64,000 nt of DNA from Nematopogon swammerdamellus (lineage: Eukaryota; Arthropoda; Insecta; Lepidoptera; Adelidae), in contig OX336341.1 of the NCBI GenBank assembly GCA_946902875.1, forward strand, positions 124,001-188,000, written 5' to 3'. Below the pieces are notes generated by a model, which worked only from the letters and a program-made list of their open reading frames with translations, did no database searches and had not been told where the DNA came from. Within the stretch, counting starts at the first letter, position 1; each line of letters starts with the position of its first letter. Below are positions 11,215-22,375 of this stretch, in pieces. The position numbers were made by a program, and so were the translations under genes.

Positions 11215-11259
11215 TTAGGTTAGAAGAAGCGTCGCGTAGCGACGCTTCTTCTAACCTAA
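11215..11259. repeat. Perfect 21-bp hairpin with 3-nt loop
   Basis: Arms 11215-11235 and 11239-11259 are exact inverted copies (TTAGGTTAGAAGAAGCGTCGC) around loop GTA. The surrounding AT-rich DNA is itself loosely palindromic (ATATTATTT to the left, TAATATTTT to the right), which suggests the centre of a decayed foldback element. Confidence 0.9.
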
Positions 11260-11589
11260 TCTATATAATATTTTTATATTTGATATTTATTAATTTGTTA
11301 CTTTAGTTAGACATAATGTCAAGCTTATCTCTTTTTCTGTCTAAATTTTAGTTTACATTTTTTAAGCTGCTTGTGTTTTTGAAAAATAATAAAAAATATA
11401 TAAATGTAATACTTTTTTTTTATTGTGTTGAGGTCATTTTCAATGTACCTCGAAGGTCGTGTAATGCACGAGATCTGTGAATTTTTTTAAAATGTAACGG
11501 TCAAGGTAAAAATAAATATTTCTTATTTCTTCCCCTCGGTCGTGACTCGTGTCCGTCCGCTATACTAACCTGGACGGAAAACACGACCT

Positions 11590-14340
11590 GTTTGTTTATT
11601 TATTTATTTATTTATTTGTTTTAGGTACTTTCACAGAGAAGTTGACACAACACACGGCTTATCTACAACAGTTTACAGGAGCAGTCAACTCTCCAAAATA
11701 AAGTACACAACATGCTAACTAACTAACTTGCTAACGAAAAACAATGTTGACTATATATTTTCAGTATAAAACCACAAACAATCTCTAAACTATGAAAAAC
11801 TGAAATAAAAACAAAGAAAAAAAGGAAAATAAACAAGATATAAAATTTGACGTCTGGCTAAATCTAATTCTACAATTTTGATAACTATAATTAATTACCT
11901 TCAGAAGATAAGTTAGACAAAACTGTTGTCACACTTTTTTTAAACCGAGCTACGGAGTAATGATATATATCTATATCTGCATCTTTATCCCCGATAATTT
12001 CGTATGTACGACAAATACGAAGAATAGGACTAAAGTACGCCATATTATTTTTACATGAGGGTAAGTAAAACATTCTAGGACGTCTGATTTGTCCTACTCT
12101 CGTATTGAAACATATCTTTGACAATATATTGGTCTCAAGCCGAGCGTGAATAACATTATACAGGCACATAGCATCAAATACGTCGCGTCTGACAACTAAT
12201 TTAACCATTTTAAATTTATTTAACGTATCTTCGTATGTTACAAGCCTTCTTCTGTGCCCATATCTGTATGACACGGATCTCAATAATTTTTTCTGTACTG
12301 ATTCAATGCGATCCCTGTGGACTGCATAGTGAGGCGACCATATTACTGAAGCATACTCCAAACGACTCCTGATCAAACTGTTATATAAATATATTATGCT
12401 ATGAGGTCTCTTAAAGCCTTTTGTAATTCTGAGAATAAAGCCAAGGAGCTGGTTAGATTTCTTCGTAATGACTGTACAGTGCTCACCCAAGGTTAATTTC
12501 GCATCAAGCAACACTCCAAGGTCTCTTGCCAAAGTCTTGCGTTCTAGAATATGGTCATCCAGTTTATAGTTATAATTAAGTACATTGAATTTACGAGTGA
12601 AAGTTATAACAAAACATTTTGAGACATTCAAAAACATATGATTTTTCTTACACCATTCAGATACAATATTTAAGTCTAGCTGCAAGTCCATACAATCATC
12701 GGTACTGCAGATAGCTTTAAATAGTTTTAGGTCATCCGCGTACAGTAAGCAGTTACAAGAAAGTGTAGAAATGAGATCATTGATAAATATTATAAATAAT
12801 AAAGGCCCCAAATGTGAACCTTGAGGCACGCCGGATACTGTTACAGGTGGTGAAGTAAATCCATTAATTGCCACAATTTGACTGCGATTGCTGATATACG
12901 AAGTAAACCATCGCAGTAAGCTGCCGTGAATTCCATAAGAAGCAAGTTTCAAAATAAGCAGTCTATGATTAACCTTATCAAAGGCTTTCCGGAAATCAGT
13001 GTAAATGGAATCGACCTGAACGCGAGAATTGAAAGTTTCATATATGTAAGTAGAGTACTCGATCAAATTACTAATAGTAGATTTACCCTTTACAAAACCA
13101 TGCTGCGAGGAATGAATCATTGGTTTTACATGGATAGAAATGTCGTCATAGACCAGAGACTCAAACAATTTTGCGAAACAAGATAATATACTAATGGGTC
13201 TATAATTCTCACAACATGATTTGTCACCACTCTTATATATCGGTACTATATTAGCTTGTTTCCAAAGATCCGGGAAAACTCCTTCATTTAATGATTTAGA
13301 AAAAATTATGTAAAGGGCATACATAATTCGTTAGCACATGATCTTACGAAATGTGTCGGAAAGCCATCCGGACCTGGTCCTTTATGTCCAGGTTCTTAAA
13401 TTTTTTTAAAACCTGTGTTGCGCTAATTTTTATGTGTGACAGCACAAATCCATAGTCAACCTTATAAATGGATCCAGCAATTGCAGGATTATCCAACTCA
13501 AATACCGATGAAAAATATTGAGAAAACATTTGACATACTCTATTACCATCTGAAGAATAAACACCTTCGTGATGTACTGTCTGAGGAATAGAATTCGCAG
13601 TTCGTTTGCACTTTACGTAAGACCAGAATAACTTTGTATTCGTTGTAAGTGAGTCTTCCACACTGGCAACATAGGATTCGTAACAATCTTTCATCATTTT
13701 CTTCGACCTACCTCTGAGAAGTGAGAAGCTGTCGTAATCCCTAGGGTTATTGAAGGTTTTATACTTTTTATGAAGTTTGCGTTTTTCCTTAAGACAGCGT
13801 TTTAATGCACAACTGTACCAAACTGGATATTTAAATGTATCATTTTTCTTGAAGGGAGCATTGCGGCTAACAATCTCATTAATAGTATTATAAAAAAAGG
13901 TAACCGAATCGTTAACATTCAAATGACTAAGAAAAGAGTCCCAATCGATAGCACACATTTCAGCCTGACACTCTTCTCAATGTCGCACTTCCTGAAGTTT
14001 GGTGTTTTATACAGAGGATTAGTTTTCATGGGAGAACATTGTACATCAAAGTGTATATCAACCTCAAAGGATGGATGATGTCTATCTAATCTAATAAGTG
14101 GCTCACTCTCTCTGAGTTTTACTTCTTGATAATTTGACAAGAAAAGATCAAGAATTAGATCGTTCTGATTGCGTATATGGTTGTGCTGATTCAAATTTTC
14201 TAAAGCCATTAAATCCACAAGTAACATAGATTTACGATTCGATGAAATAGAGGGAACTAAATAATTACTGCCTATTAGGTCAGCGGTCCAAGTTACTCCC
14301 GGTGTGTTTGATCTGAAAAATTTAGTACAATCATTGCAAG
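11590..14340 (-). mobile_element. Non-LTR retrotransposon, CR1/Jockey-group, truncated in the endonuclease
   Basis: The 3' end is at the left with a (TTTA)n run at about 11592-11617, the reverse complement of a (TAAA)n tail. The 5' end is near 14335, where the endonuclease reading starts at a PGVTW motif. The second copy of this family at 42.75-45.26 kb has the same kind of tail. Confidence 0.85.
11891..14320 (-). pseudogene. Endonuclease remnant plus reverse transcriptase, broken by frameshifts
   Basis: Three frame segments give one protein. 13919-14320 is the C-terminal part of the apurinic-type endonuclease, from PGVTW to the DRHHPSFEVDI active-site region. 13344-13958 is the linker before the RT. 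11891-13324 is the RT proper: YRPISILSCFAKLFESL, DFRKAFDKVNH (first catalytic Asp), SGVPQGSHLGPLLF, and YADDLKLF (last two catalytic Asp), followed by a normal C-terminal domain to the stop at 11891. Two shifts lie within about 65 bp, near 13385 (in GPGPDGFP) and near 13325. The 477-residue RT frame is otherwise uninterrupted, so inactivation looks recent. Confidence 0.9.
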
Positions 14341-14423
14341 CCCCGCTCGCATGCTAAATGCGTGTTATGTTTAAGCGGCGCGGAGGGTGCTGCTAATTTG
14401 TTTTGTACTCGTATAACTAAATA

Positions 14424-14776
14424 CATATACATACATATCACACACGCTGAATCCCGACAATCGGGGTAAGCAAAGTAATCGGTGTTGTGCTGCAAGAACT
14501 CTGGTCAATTACAGCACAACACCGGCCACCACGTTTCGCAAAGTATTCGAACAAGATTCAATCGATAAAGCAGCAAGTAAGGCACGAAGACCCACCTGCT
14601 GCATGACTCGGTGGAAGTACCGTGCCAAGGTGAGAGGTGGCGAGCCTGTCGCCCTTTAGCACGGTATCTTGTCCTTATCCCTTAGTCGCCTTTTACGACA
14701 TGCATGGGGAGAGATGCAGTGGGGATATTCTTTTTAAGTACCGGCCCCACACGGTACCTAAATAACTAAATAACCG
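14424..14776 (-). mobile_element. SINE-like element, copy 1, with 13-bp target duplication
   Basis: The element is flanked by GTATAACTAAATA at 14411-14423 and 14777-14789. Read on the minus strand it has a fixed 5' start near CCGTGTGGGGCCGGTAC, a conserved body with GTCGTAAAAGGCGACTAAGG, and a 3' (TATG)n-type tail after GCGTGTGTGATATG. Further copies lie at 19.94, 29.2, 50.9 and (decayed) 57.0 kb. No open frame and no clear A/B box is seen. I recall it as a widespread lepidopteran repeat of LINE/SINE type; the class assignment is inference from the tail and duplications. Confidence 0.85.
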
Positions 14777-14799
14777 GTATAACTAAATAATAAATAAAA

Positions 14800-16585
14800 A
14801 TCAACTGTCAGATTGCCTCGTCGCTCGTGAACCCGAACTTGTAGCGAACAGAGGAGGCGTAGCTAATTAAAACTATCGACTTAATCAGCGCGGATGAGCG
14901 AAGTGTTGTGGAGAGGCGGCTCGCTCGCTCGCGCCTCTCGGGAGCCATATCGACCAGGAGGAGCCTAATGTCATCACTCCACACTCCACACAACACCTCG
15001 CATCCAGCTAGCTCGCCGCACCGCGCCGCCTCGCGGCTCGCACCGAGCACGTACGCAATAGCTTTAATGGGTCATTCTGGGACCGACGCGACACAGAGGG
15101 CACAAACTAATCTTACAAAATCAATTATGTACCCGCTGCCTAGCTCGCAACTTTGGCTCCCACAAGAATACTGCTCGCTCGTAAATAGTACAACCCCGCC
15201 CCGCCCCGCCGCGCCGCGCACACACACACACACACACACATCGGAGTAGCGGACAATCTGCCGGGGTCGCCGCTGCGCTACCTGGGGGATTGATGTCGTT
15301 ATTTTTTGGAAATAACTTTATTGAATCGTTTAGATGTACAACAAAATGTTTTTATGGGTTTGTACGGTTTACCGCATTACCAACCTAGACCTACGCCACA
15401 CACAATATATCCTTCCAAGAACGTCCGATCCTTTTTACTCGACTAATGTGAATTTAAAAGATCAAGTCAAATAATTGGTAGGTTTATTTTATAACTGCGG
15501 CCAGAGTAGTAAAGTAATAGTGTAGAGTAGAGAGCATGACGTGCGTGCGCGCATTGTCTGTCGCTGCAGTAGTGTTGTGTGCCTGGTGCTCGGCCTCGTG
15601 TTATTCTAGTGTTTTTGTTTCTGTTGAATAGCTTTCGATCATGCTGTTACTTAACATTATTTATTAAATAAGTTAATATTATCAATTAAGTTCCAAAACA
15701 TTCGAAGTGAAATGATCGCTGTAACTGGTGTGATGTGGTTGTGGGTGCCGCCTGGTGGCTGGTGGCTGGTGGGTGGGTGGGTAGCCTGCGCGGCGCGGAG
15801 TCTGCAGGGATGCGGGTCACGTCCGCGGCGGCGGCGGCGCGTGCGAGAGTAGCGAGCGAGCCGAGTCTGCCGCCGATATTATTGATACAAATAGAGACAG
15901 CGATTGTGAGGGACACCTCAAATAAAAGCGACGTGCCGGCGATAATAGTTTTATCGCCTCCTCCCTCCTCCGTCCTCCTCTGCGAGCGAGTACTTCTGCC
16001 GCCGCCGCGCCGCTAGACTCGGCTCTGATAGTTCATCGGTGGGTACTTTGATTAAGCTATTTTCAACTCGTAATCTTTTAAAGTTAGCTACGTTGAAAAG
16101 TTGATGATTTTAAATGTTGATTTGTTTAAAAGTTTGACGTTATAGAATCGGTCGGTTCGGTTAGTCGTTACACTCGTCGCGTCTCTTTCTCTCTTGTAGC
16201 TAGTCGTACAATATGTATACTTACATCGGTGACTTACATAAATATTATATAATATACGAATAAGCTATCGTGCTTACATAACAGTTTGTCGTTGTCGCTC
16301 ACTAAGATTCAAAGTGTTCTCATTGGTTTCCGTTGTGAGGAGCTCACTAAGCTGAGCCTGTATCGTCAAGTTTGAAACAAGTGTTCTAGTCTGGAAACTA
16401 TTCTCTGGTTTTTTTTGACAGTTGAATTTATTTCGTTTGTTTTCATTATAACACGAAGACATTATTATTTCACAAAGGCACAGGCACAATGCATGTACTG
16501 CGCACAAGTTGTACCTACTTGCGCGATAGTTACAGTCCCTCTCTCTCGCAGCTTCAAGACGTGCCAGATTATTAAAAAGACGTAT
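14800..16585. other. Non-coding stretch with CpG-rich blocks and (CA)n
   Basis: GC-rich blocks at about 14880-15060 and 15770-16020, a (CA)n run at about 15220-15240, and AT-rich DNA between. The GC blocks could be distal promoters or untranslated exons but no splice-bounded frame supports a gene. Confidence 0.45.
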
Positions 16586-16775
16586 GACGTGCCCTTATTC
16601 TATCAGAACTTGGTTGAAACTACTTGCGCGATGACATAATCCTTCTAAGAGCTTCAAGTAGAGTTTATGTGTCTATACTCTATCTATCAGAACTTGGTTG
16701 GAACTACTTGCGTGATGGATGACATAATCCTTCTCAGACCTTCAAGTAGAGTATGTGTCTATAATCTATGATATA

Positions 16776-17120
16776 CAGCCCGAACTAATTATGGAAAGAA
16801 AAAATATTACATTTGAAGGAGTACAAATCTATAACGCTCTTCCGAATGAAATTAAAAATATAACATCCAATAAAATGTTTAAAAGGGCTGCCAAATTATA
16901 TTTTCTAAATTCCCAAAATTAGGTAAATACAAGTATATGTCCGTCCGTCGTCTGTCTATAAATATAATAGTAATAAGTACGTACTATATATAACTATAAG
17001 TAAGTATAATAGAAGCAATAAATAATATTAGAATAATGTAACCGCAAATATCTATGTATAATATATCTATAAGTGAATGTAATGTTCTTTGATATATTAT
17101 TAATAAAGAAATCTATAAAC
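16776..17120 (+). mobile_element. LINE 3' end inserted in the minisatellite, 7-bp target duplication
   Basis: TGATATA flanks the insert at 16769-16775 and 17121-17127. Uninterrupted units elsewhere show the pre-insertion target ATCTATGATATC. The insert starts mid-ORF and carries about 200 bp of AT-rich 3' UTR with AATAAAG near its end. Confidence 0.85.
16779..16922 (+). pseudogene. C-terminal 47 residues of a Jockey-type LINE protein
   Basis: The open frame ends at TAG 16920-16922 and reads ITFEGVQIYNALPNEIKN followed by MFKRAAKLYFL. This matches the usual LINE C-terminus 'IYNNLP..IK......FK..LK.YF' seen also at about 26580-26660. It has no start and is simply the 3' tip of the ORF. Confidence 0.8.
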
Positions 17121-18499
17121 TGATATATCAGAGATTCAAGTAGAGTATGAGCCTAAACTCTATCTATCAGAACTTGGTTGAAACTACTTGCGTGATGGAT
17201 GACATAATCCTTCTCAGACCTTCAAGTAGAGTATGTGTCTATAATCTATGATATCTCAGACCTTCAATTAGAGTATGTGGCTATACTCTATCTATCAGAA
17301 CTTGGTTGAAAATACTTGCGCGATGACATAATCCTTCTCAGAGCTTCAAGTAGAGTATGTGTCTATACTCTATCTATCAGAACTTGGTTGAAACTACTTG
17401 CGCGATGACATAATCCTTCTTAGAGCTTCAAGTAGAGTATATGTCTATACTCTATCTATCAGAACTTGTTGGAACTACTTGCGTGATGGATGACATAATA
17501 CTTCTCAGACCTTCAAGTAGAGTATGTGTCTAGAATCTATGATATCACAGAGCTTCAAGTAGGGCACGTGTCTATACTCTATCTATCAGAACTTGCTTGG
17601 AACTACTTGCGCGATGGCATAATCCTTCTCAGAGCTTTAAGTAGAGTATGTGTCTATACTCTATCTATCAGAACTTGGTTGGAACTAGTTACTTGCGTGA
17701 TGGATGACATAATCCTTCTCAGAGCTTCAAGTAGAGTATGTGTCCATACTCTATCTATTAGAACTTGGTTGGAAATACTTGCGCGATGACATAATCCTTA
17801 TCAGAGCTTCAAGAAGAGTATGTGTCTATACTCTATCTATCAGAACTTGGTTGGAACTAGTTACTTGCGTGATGGATGACATAATCCTTCTCAGACCTTC
17901 AAGTAGAGTATATGTCTATACTCTATCTATCAGAACTTGGTTGGAATTACTTGCGTGATGGATGACATAATCCTTCTCAGACCTTCAACAAGTAGAGTAT
18001 GTGTCTATACTCTATCTATCAGAACTTGCTTGGAACAACTTGCGCGATGGCATAATCCTTCTCAGAGCTTTAAGTAGAGTATGTGTCTATACTCTATCTA
18101 TCAGAACTTCGTTGGAACTAGTTACTTGCGTGATGGATGACATAATCCTTCTCAGAGCTTCAAGTAGAGTATGGGTCTATAATCTATGATATCACAGAGC
18201 TTCAAGTAGAGTATGTGTCTATACTCCATCTATCAGAACTTGCTTGGAACTACTTGCGCGATGGCATAATCCTTCTCAGAGCTTTAAGTAGAGTATGTGT
18301 ATGTGTCTATACTCTATCTATCAGAACTTGGTTGGAACTAGTTACTTGCGTGATGGATGACATAATCCTTCTCAGAGCTTCAAGTAGAGTATGTGTCCAT
18401 ACTCTATCTATTAGAACTTGGTTGGAAATACTTGCGCGATGACATAATCCTTATCAGAGCTTCAAGAAGAGTATGTGTCTATACTCTATCCATCGCAAA

Positions 18500-19800
18500 T
18501 GGTCAGAATCAGAAGTAGGCCGAGTTCCTCGATTCACAATACCTTCCTACCTACTTAAAATCAATATTGTACCTTTTGAGCATTACAATTAGGTATTGTT
18601 AGGTACATATATGTGCCCATAATATAATAATTATCAGTTTACCTAATTATTATTCGTTTTTGTACTAAATTCATGCGGTAAAGATTATTGTTTCGAACAT
18701 TCGCTTTTACTTTAGAAGTTAAAATGTTCGAGATGTAGGTACTTCGAGTAGAGAGAGAGAGAGAGAGAGAGCCGCGGACGGCTGTGGAATGTCATTATGT
18801 ATTTGGAGTGGAATGAAGCTATGATGGTCGGACAGTGAAGGGGCCCCGTCGACCGACATGCCGCATACGGCATACATGCCTACCTCGGTCCAGGCGACGC
18901 GGACGACCACGCTACTTAGTTAATTTGAGGGGGGCGTACAAATTATTCACACTAGGTATCGGACGCCGACCGCGGTGCTGTCTGTCTGTAGGTATTTAGA
19001 GTTGAGGCGCTGATGGGCTTCGTTGATGCCTGACGTCTATATATAACTGGGGTTACTCAACTCGCACGCGGAGATGCACACGTGTGGAGATCAACGATGA
19101 GTGACGAGACGCACTCACTGCGCGCGGCGCGCGGAGGCGGCCAGTTAGACTGCGTGTAGGTAGGTACACGTGCGGGCTAGGTAGGACGTACATTCGGAAC
19201 TGCTTTGTTTGTATTAAATAATCTGACAATGGCTACTGACTGCGCGCCTGTTGCAGCCGCGATGTCAGCACCAGCAGTCAGCACAAGACACGTGGAGGAA
19301 CTAGACTAGGTGCCGTGGCAGTGCTTCCAGTCGTATTCTTATATATTATTTGTTTGTTAGTTGTATACAATTGAAGCGTCTTCTGGTTTATATAGGTAGG
19401 TGCCAACTTAGTGTTATATATTTAGTACATTGTTGACCGAGATGTGCGTTTGAGTTCTGATTTCACTTAGTTAGTTACTTCTACATATTATTTGATTTAA
19501 TTCATGTAGGTATTGCGTTATACACGTACGTGTATATTACTAGTGTCGTATTGAAGCCTCAAACTTATATATATTTTTTCCCCTTTCACTCACTGATATA
19601 ATTTGTACTCATTAACTAAGTGGGTAGGTATCAATTAATTATAAATAAGGATCTTCAAACTGTTTTAACATTATTATTTCATTTTACATTTTATTTATTT
19701 ATTTATATAAAATGTTTTACATCAATTAGTAAATTATGTAACGGCACTGCAGACTGCCTACATCTAAGGTTGGTATCTATTGTTTGTATTTTTACAAATG
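18500..19800. other. Non-coding stretch with (GA)n and a candidate promoter
   Basis: AT-rich DNA with a (GA)n run at about 18751-18771, a CpG-rich block around 18840-19150 and AT-rich DNA to 19800. The TATA candidate at 19038 is listed separately. Confidence 0.5.
19031..19159 (+). promoter_or_regulatory. Candidate TATA promoter with adjacent CRE-like site
   Basis: TGACGTC (19031-19037) abuts TATATATAA (19038-19046). About 50 bp downstream ATG 19097 in good context (TCAACGATG) opens only 20 codons to TAG 19157-19159, immediately followed by a donor-like GTAGGT. A short upstream ORF in a first exon is possible. No cDNA evidence is available and no clear initiator sits at the expected spacing. 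Confidence 0.3.
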
Positions 19801-19805
19801 TATGT

Positions 19806-19870
19806 ATGATTCAGATTCAGATATTTATTTCACACAAAGAACACACAACATTAACAATATTACATTGAGA
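19806..19870 (-). repeat. Probable LINE 3' tail, (TGAATC)n in reverse
   Basis: TGATTCAGATTCAGATATTT is the reverse complement of AAATAT followed by (CTGAAT)n, a simple-repeat tail of the type ending other LINEs here. No coding part is attached. Confidence 0.35.
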
Positions 19871-19941
19871 CATGTACATGCATATTCAGTATGGTTCGTC
19901 ATCAATCATCATCAGTAGGAATTGAACAAAAGTGATGTAGG

Positions 19942-20198
19942 TAGGACAAGATGCCGTGCTAAAGGGCGACAGGCTCGCCACCTCTCACCTTGGCACGGTA
20001 CTTCCACCGTGTCATGCAGCAGGTGGGTCTTCATGCCTTACTTGCTGCTTGATCGATTGAATCTTGTTCGAATACTTTGCGAAACGTGGTGCTCGGTGTT
20101 GTGCCGTATTTTACCAGAGTTCTTGCAGCACAACACCGATTACTCTGCTTACCCCGATTTTCGGGATTCAGCGTGTGTGATATGTATGTATGTATGTA
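19942..20198 (+). mobile_element. SINE-like element, copy 2, 5'-truncated
   Basis: It matches the minus strand of the 14.4-kb copy from AGGACAAGATGCCGTGC to GCGTGTGTGATATG and ends in (TATG)n. About 95 bp of the 5' part are missing. The 5' truncation with an intact tail supports 3'-primed retroposition. Confidence 0.85.
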
Positions 20199-20199
20199 C

Positions 20200-21360
20200 C
20201 TATCACGTGCTGCAAGTCCGACACAGAGTCGTATTGAATGCGTTCGTCACTGGGTAGGAAGTATCAAGGTAGAGTCAACAAATCAAAAGCTACTGACTTA
20301 AAGTACCTGAGTTAACGTTACAGAATGTGCTCGATTAATATTCCATAATAATGTAAGCGAGAATGTATGTATGCACAGCTAGGTACATCTAGCGAGCCCG
20401 CGAGCCCACCGCCGCGCCGCGCCTCCGCCGAGCAGAACTGAACCGAATCGAAAGTGCCGAGCACCGCTATCTTTTGGATCCAACCAACACGGACGCGGTT
20501 CGGCGAGATACAAAACAACGCAACACAAGTCACACTCAAGTTTTATTACTCACGTCAAGTTATATTATCAAAGAAGCTATAACTAAAGTTTCGAGCTTTC
20601 GTCCATGAACATTTATCACAAACAAGTTTTTGCACTAGAGTTTACGAGAGAATCGCAGTAACCGCGAGCGAGCTCTTTGCGTCCGACCCGCGCGCCGGCC
20701 GGCATTCGACTGACTCGCTCGGTCTTCCCTCCGTGCGTTCCTCCGAGTACAAAAGTTTTGAGACGCAAAGCTCCCTCCGACCGCCGCACGTCGCCCCCGT
20801 TCCTCCGCACCGCTCCCGGCCGCGCCGCCCGCCCCGCCGCTACACCCCATCGAAACCACCACCACCGCCCACTCGCCTCAAGTTCACCCGTGTACGTACA
20901 AGCTCCAACACGCTGACAGTGCAGCCGCCGCGCCGACGCGACAATACGTGCAGCACGCTAGACGCGCCGCCAGGCTAGCCGCCGCGCGCGAGCGAGACAC
21001 CGATATCAACAACACTATACGGCAGTACGGAGGTGTGAGGAGGAACGTCGCCGGACAACAAATGTAGGTATATCATTCATTTGACACAGGTAAAGCATCG
21101 GCGGTGCGAGTCCGAGAGAGAGCGAGAGGAGGAGATGAACTGGCGCGCGTGCGAGCGGAACACAACGAGCTGGCTGGAGGAGCGCGTGCATTCCTTTCGA
21201 TAGTGGTGCCGCCCCGCCGCGCCGCCTCCGTCTCCTCCCGCCCCGCGCGATACCTTTCGATCGCTCGAGTCGAGTATTGTAGCAGACTAGCAGATGAAGC
21301 TTCTTATAGGGTTGTCAGTTCTCACCGCTACGATATTTGGACATACCTACATATAATTAG
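20200..21360. other. CpG-rich region, possible promoter or untranslated exon
   Basis: Dense CG dinucleotides at about 20660-20990 and 21180-21260, flanked by AT-rich DNA. Open frames on both strands follow base composition (Arg/Ala/Pro-rich) and none is bounded by good splice sites and non-repetitive sequence. In an insect genome such an island may mark a promoter, but that is inference. Confidence 0.35.
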
Positions 21361-21363
21361 TAA

Positions 21364-21596
21364 GTACAGTCAGCGCGTACGTTCGTGGCCTCCGGCAGGA
21401 ATGAGAGAATGGAATGTATAGTGTTGTGAATCAATCTCTGGAAGTAACGACGTTTACGAAACCTCTTTTTTATTTATCACATTAAATTATTTATCTAATA
21501 AGATTTTATTGAGTGGTTGAAGTACGAAGACAAAATAGGGATAATATTCTATCGGCCTCCGCCCGCAGAGGCCACGAACGTGCGCGCTAACAGTAC
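21364..21596. mobile_element. Small MITE with 29-bp terminal inverted repeats
   Basis: 21364-21392 and the reverse complement of 21568-21596 match at 26 of 29 positions (GTACAGTCAGCGCGTACG versus GTACTGTTAGCGCGCACG, then TTCGTGGCCTC). The interior is about 175 bp of AT-rich non-coding DNA. The superfamily is not clear and the target duplication could not be fixed. Confidence 0.7.
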
Positions 21597-21894
21597 GTCA
21601 TTTACGTATGACTGAAGATGCATTTTTTTTATTGTTTTTATTTAAATAAATTTAATTCGTATTTGTTTTAATATTTTTGATGTAAGTACACATATTTAGT
21701 AATAACAATAAAAAAACACATTTATTGAAATATTTCGCCCCGATGTCGTCGGTGGCTTCATAAGTCAAGTGAAAAATAGTGATTTAAAGTGTAAGTTTTA
21801 ATATTTTTATAATTATTGTCTATTTAATAATTAATGTGTGTATGTAATCCTAGTGTATTTTGAATGAGTTGTGTGTGCAATGGGACAAGTGCCT

Positions 21895-21925
21895 GAATTA
21901 ATAAATGATTTGATTTGATTTTTGC
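21895..21925 (+). repeat. LINE-type tail (AATAAATGA then (TTTGA)n)
   Basis: AATAAATGATTTGATTTGA resembles the simple-repeat 3' ends of the Jockey-type elements here. No ORF is recognisable upstream. Confidence 0.4.
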
Positions 21926-22194
21926 TCGCGGCTTCGCTCGCTTTACTTCGGTTTACTTAATATCAAATCCGATTAAACGCAAATATTATAATAAACGATC
22001 GCTTCTCTTATATATTCTCTCTCTCTATCTCTTCCTTCCATACTATACTTTCTTTGATACTGCTCAGCCCTAAGGTTATTCAACGTGATGGTATATAGTC
22101 TATTAGTGAGCCTCAAGAGCCTCTTTCCATTGCGAACCGCATCAAAATCTGTTTAGTGGTTCCGGATTTTAGTTCAAACATACACATCCACATG

Positions 22195-22375
22195 GAATAA
22201 GAGATAGAGCACACTTAGGGAGCCGACATGCCTACGAAGTTGCAGTGGTTCTAGATCGCGGAACACTTCGCACGGCTCGACGCTGGATCGAGTCCAGAGG
22301 CGCAAGCTGGTATTTGGCAGAGCCATCCCACAGGTGCGAGCAGTACTCCAAGCAGGACCTCATCTGCGACTTATG
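22195..22375 (-). pseudogene. CR1-like fragment, subfamily A
   Basis: This block (GCAAGCTGGTATTTGGC, GTGCGAGCAGTACTCCAAGC) is nearly the same as about 46370-46560 in the open CR1-like element. It encodes the 'CLEYCSHLWDGSAKYQL' region on the minus strand. A short deletion relative to that copy removes the segment around 46440. It ends abruptly at the opposite-strand LINE fragment that begins near 22376. Confidence 0.85.

Larger units (their letters stand above)
16590..18495. repeat. 82-bp minisatellite array with higher-order duplication
   Basis: Roughly twenty units contain GAGCTTCAAGTAGAGTATG, TCTATCAGAACTTGG and GACATAATCCTTCT. The spacing of identical words at 17341 and 17423 gives an 82-bp period. 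Variant units carry GGAACTAGTTACTTGCG or a short form with ATAATCTATGATAT. The block at about 17540-17835 is repeated almost unit for unit at about 18190-18490, a higher-order duplication of about 650 bp. The period is not a multiple of three, so the long frames across it are incidental. A LINE 3' end splits it at 16776-17120. Confidence 0.95.

Noticed and set aside
17526..18442. Open frames of 60-87 codons inside the 82-bp minisatellite as a repeat protein
   Set aside because: 82 is not a multiple of three, so the frame changes in each unit. The frames exist only because of the local unit variants.
16590..18495. Regularly spaced repeats as a CRISPR array
   Set aside because: The repeats are head-to-tail minisatellite units with no unique spacers, in a eukaryotic, transposon-rich window. 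The same holds for the 64-bp and 68-bp arrays.
20616..21421. Long Arg/Ala/Pro-rich frames on both strands in the CpG-rich block
   Set aside because: Open frames occur in several frames at once, which is expected from GC composition. None has splice boundaries or a recognisable domain.
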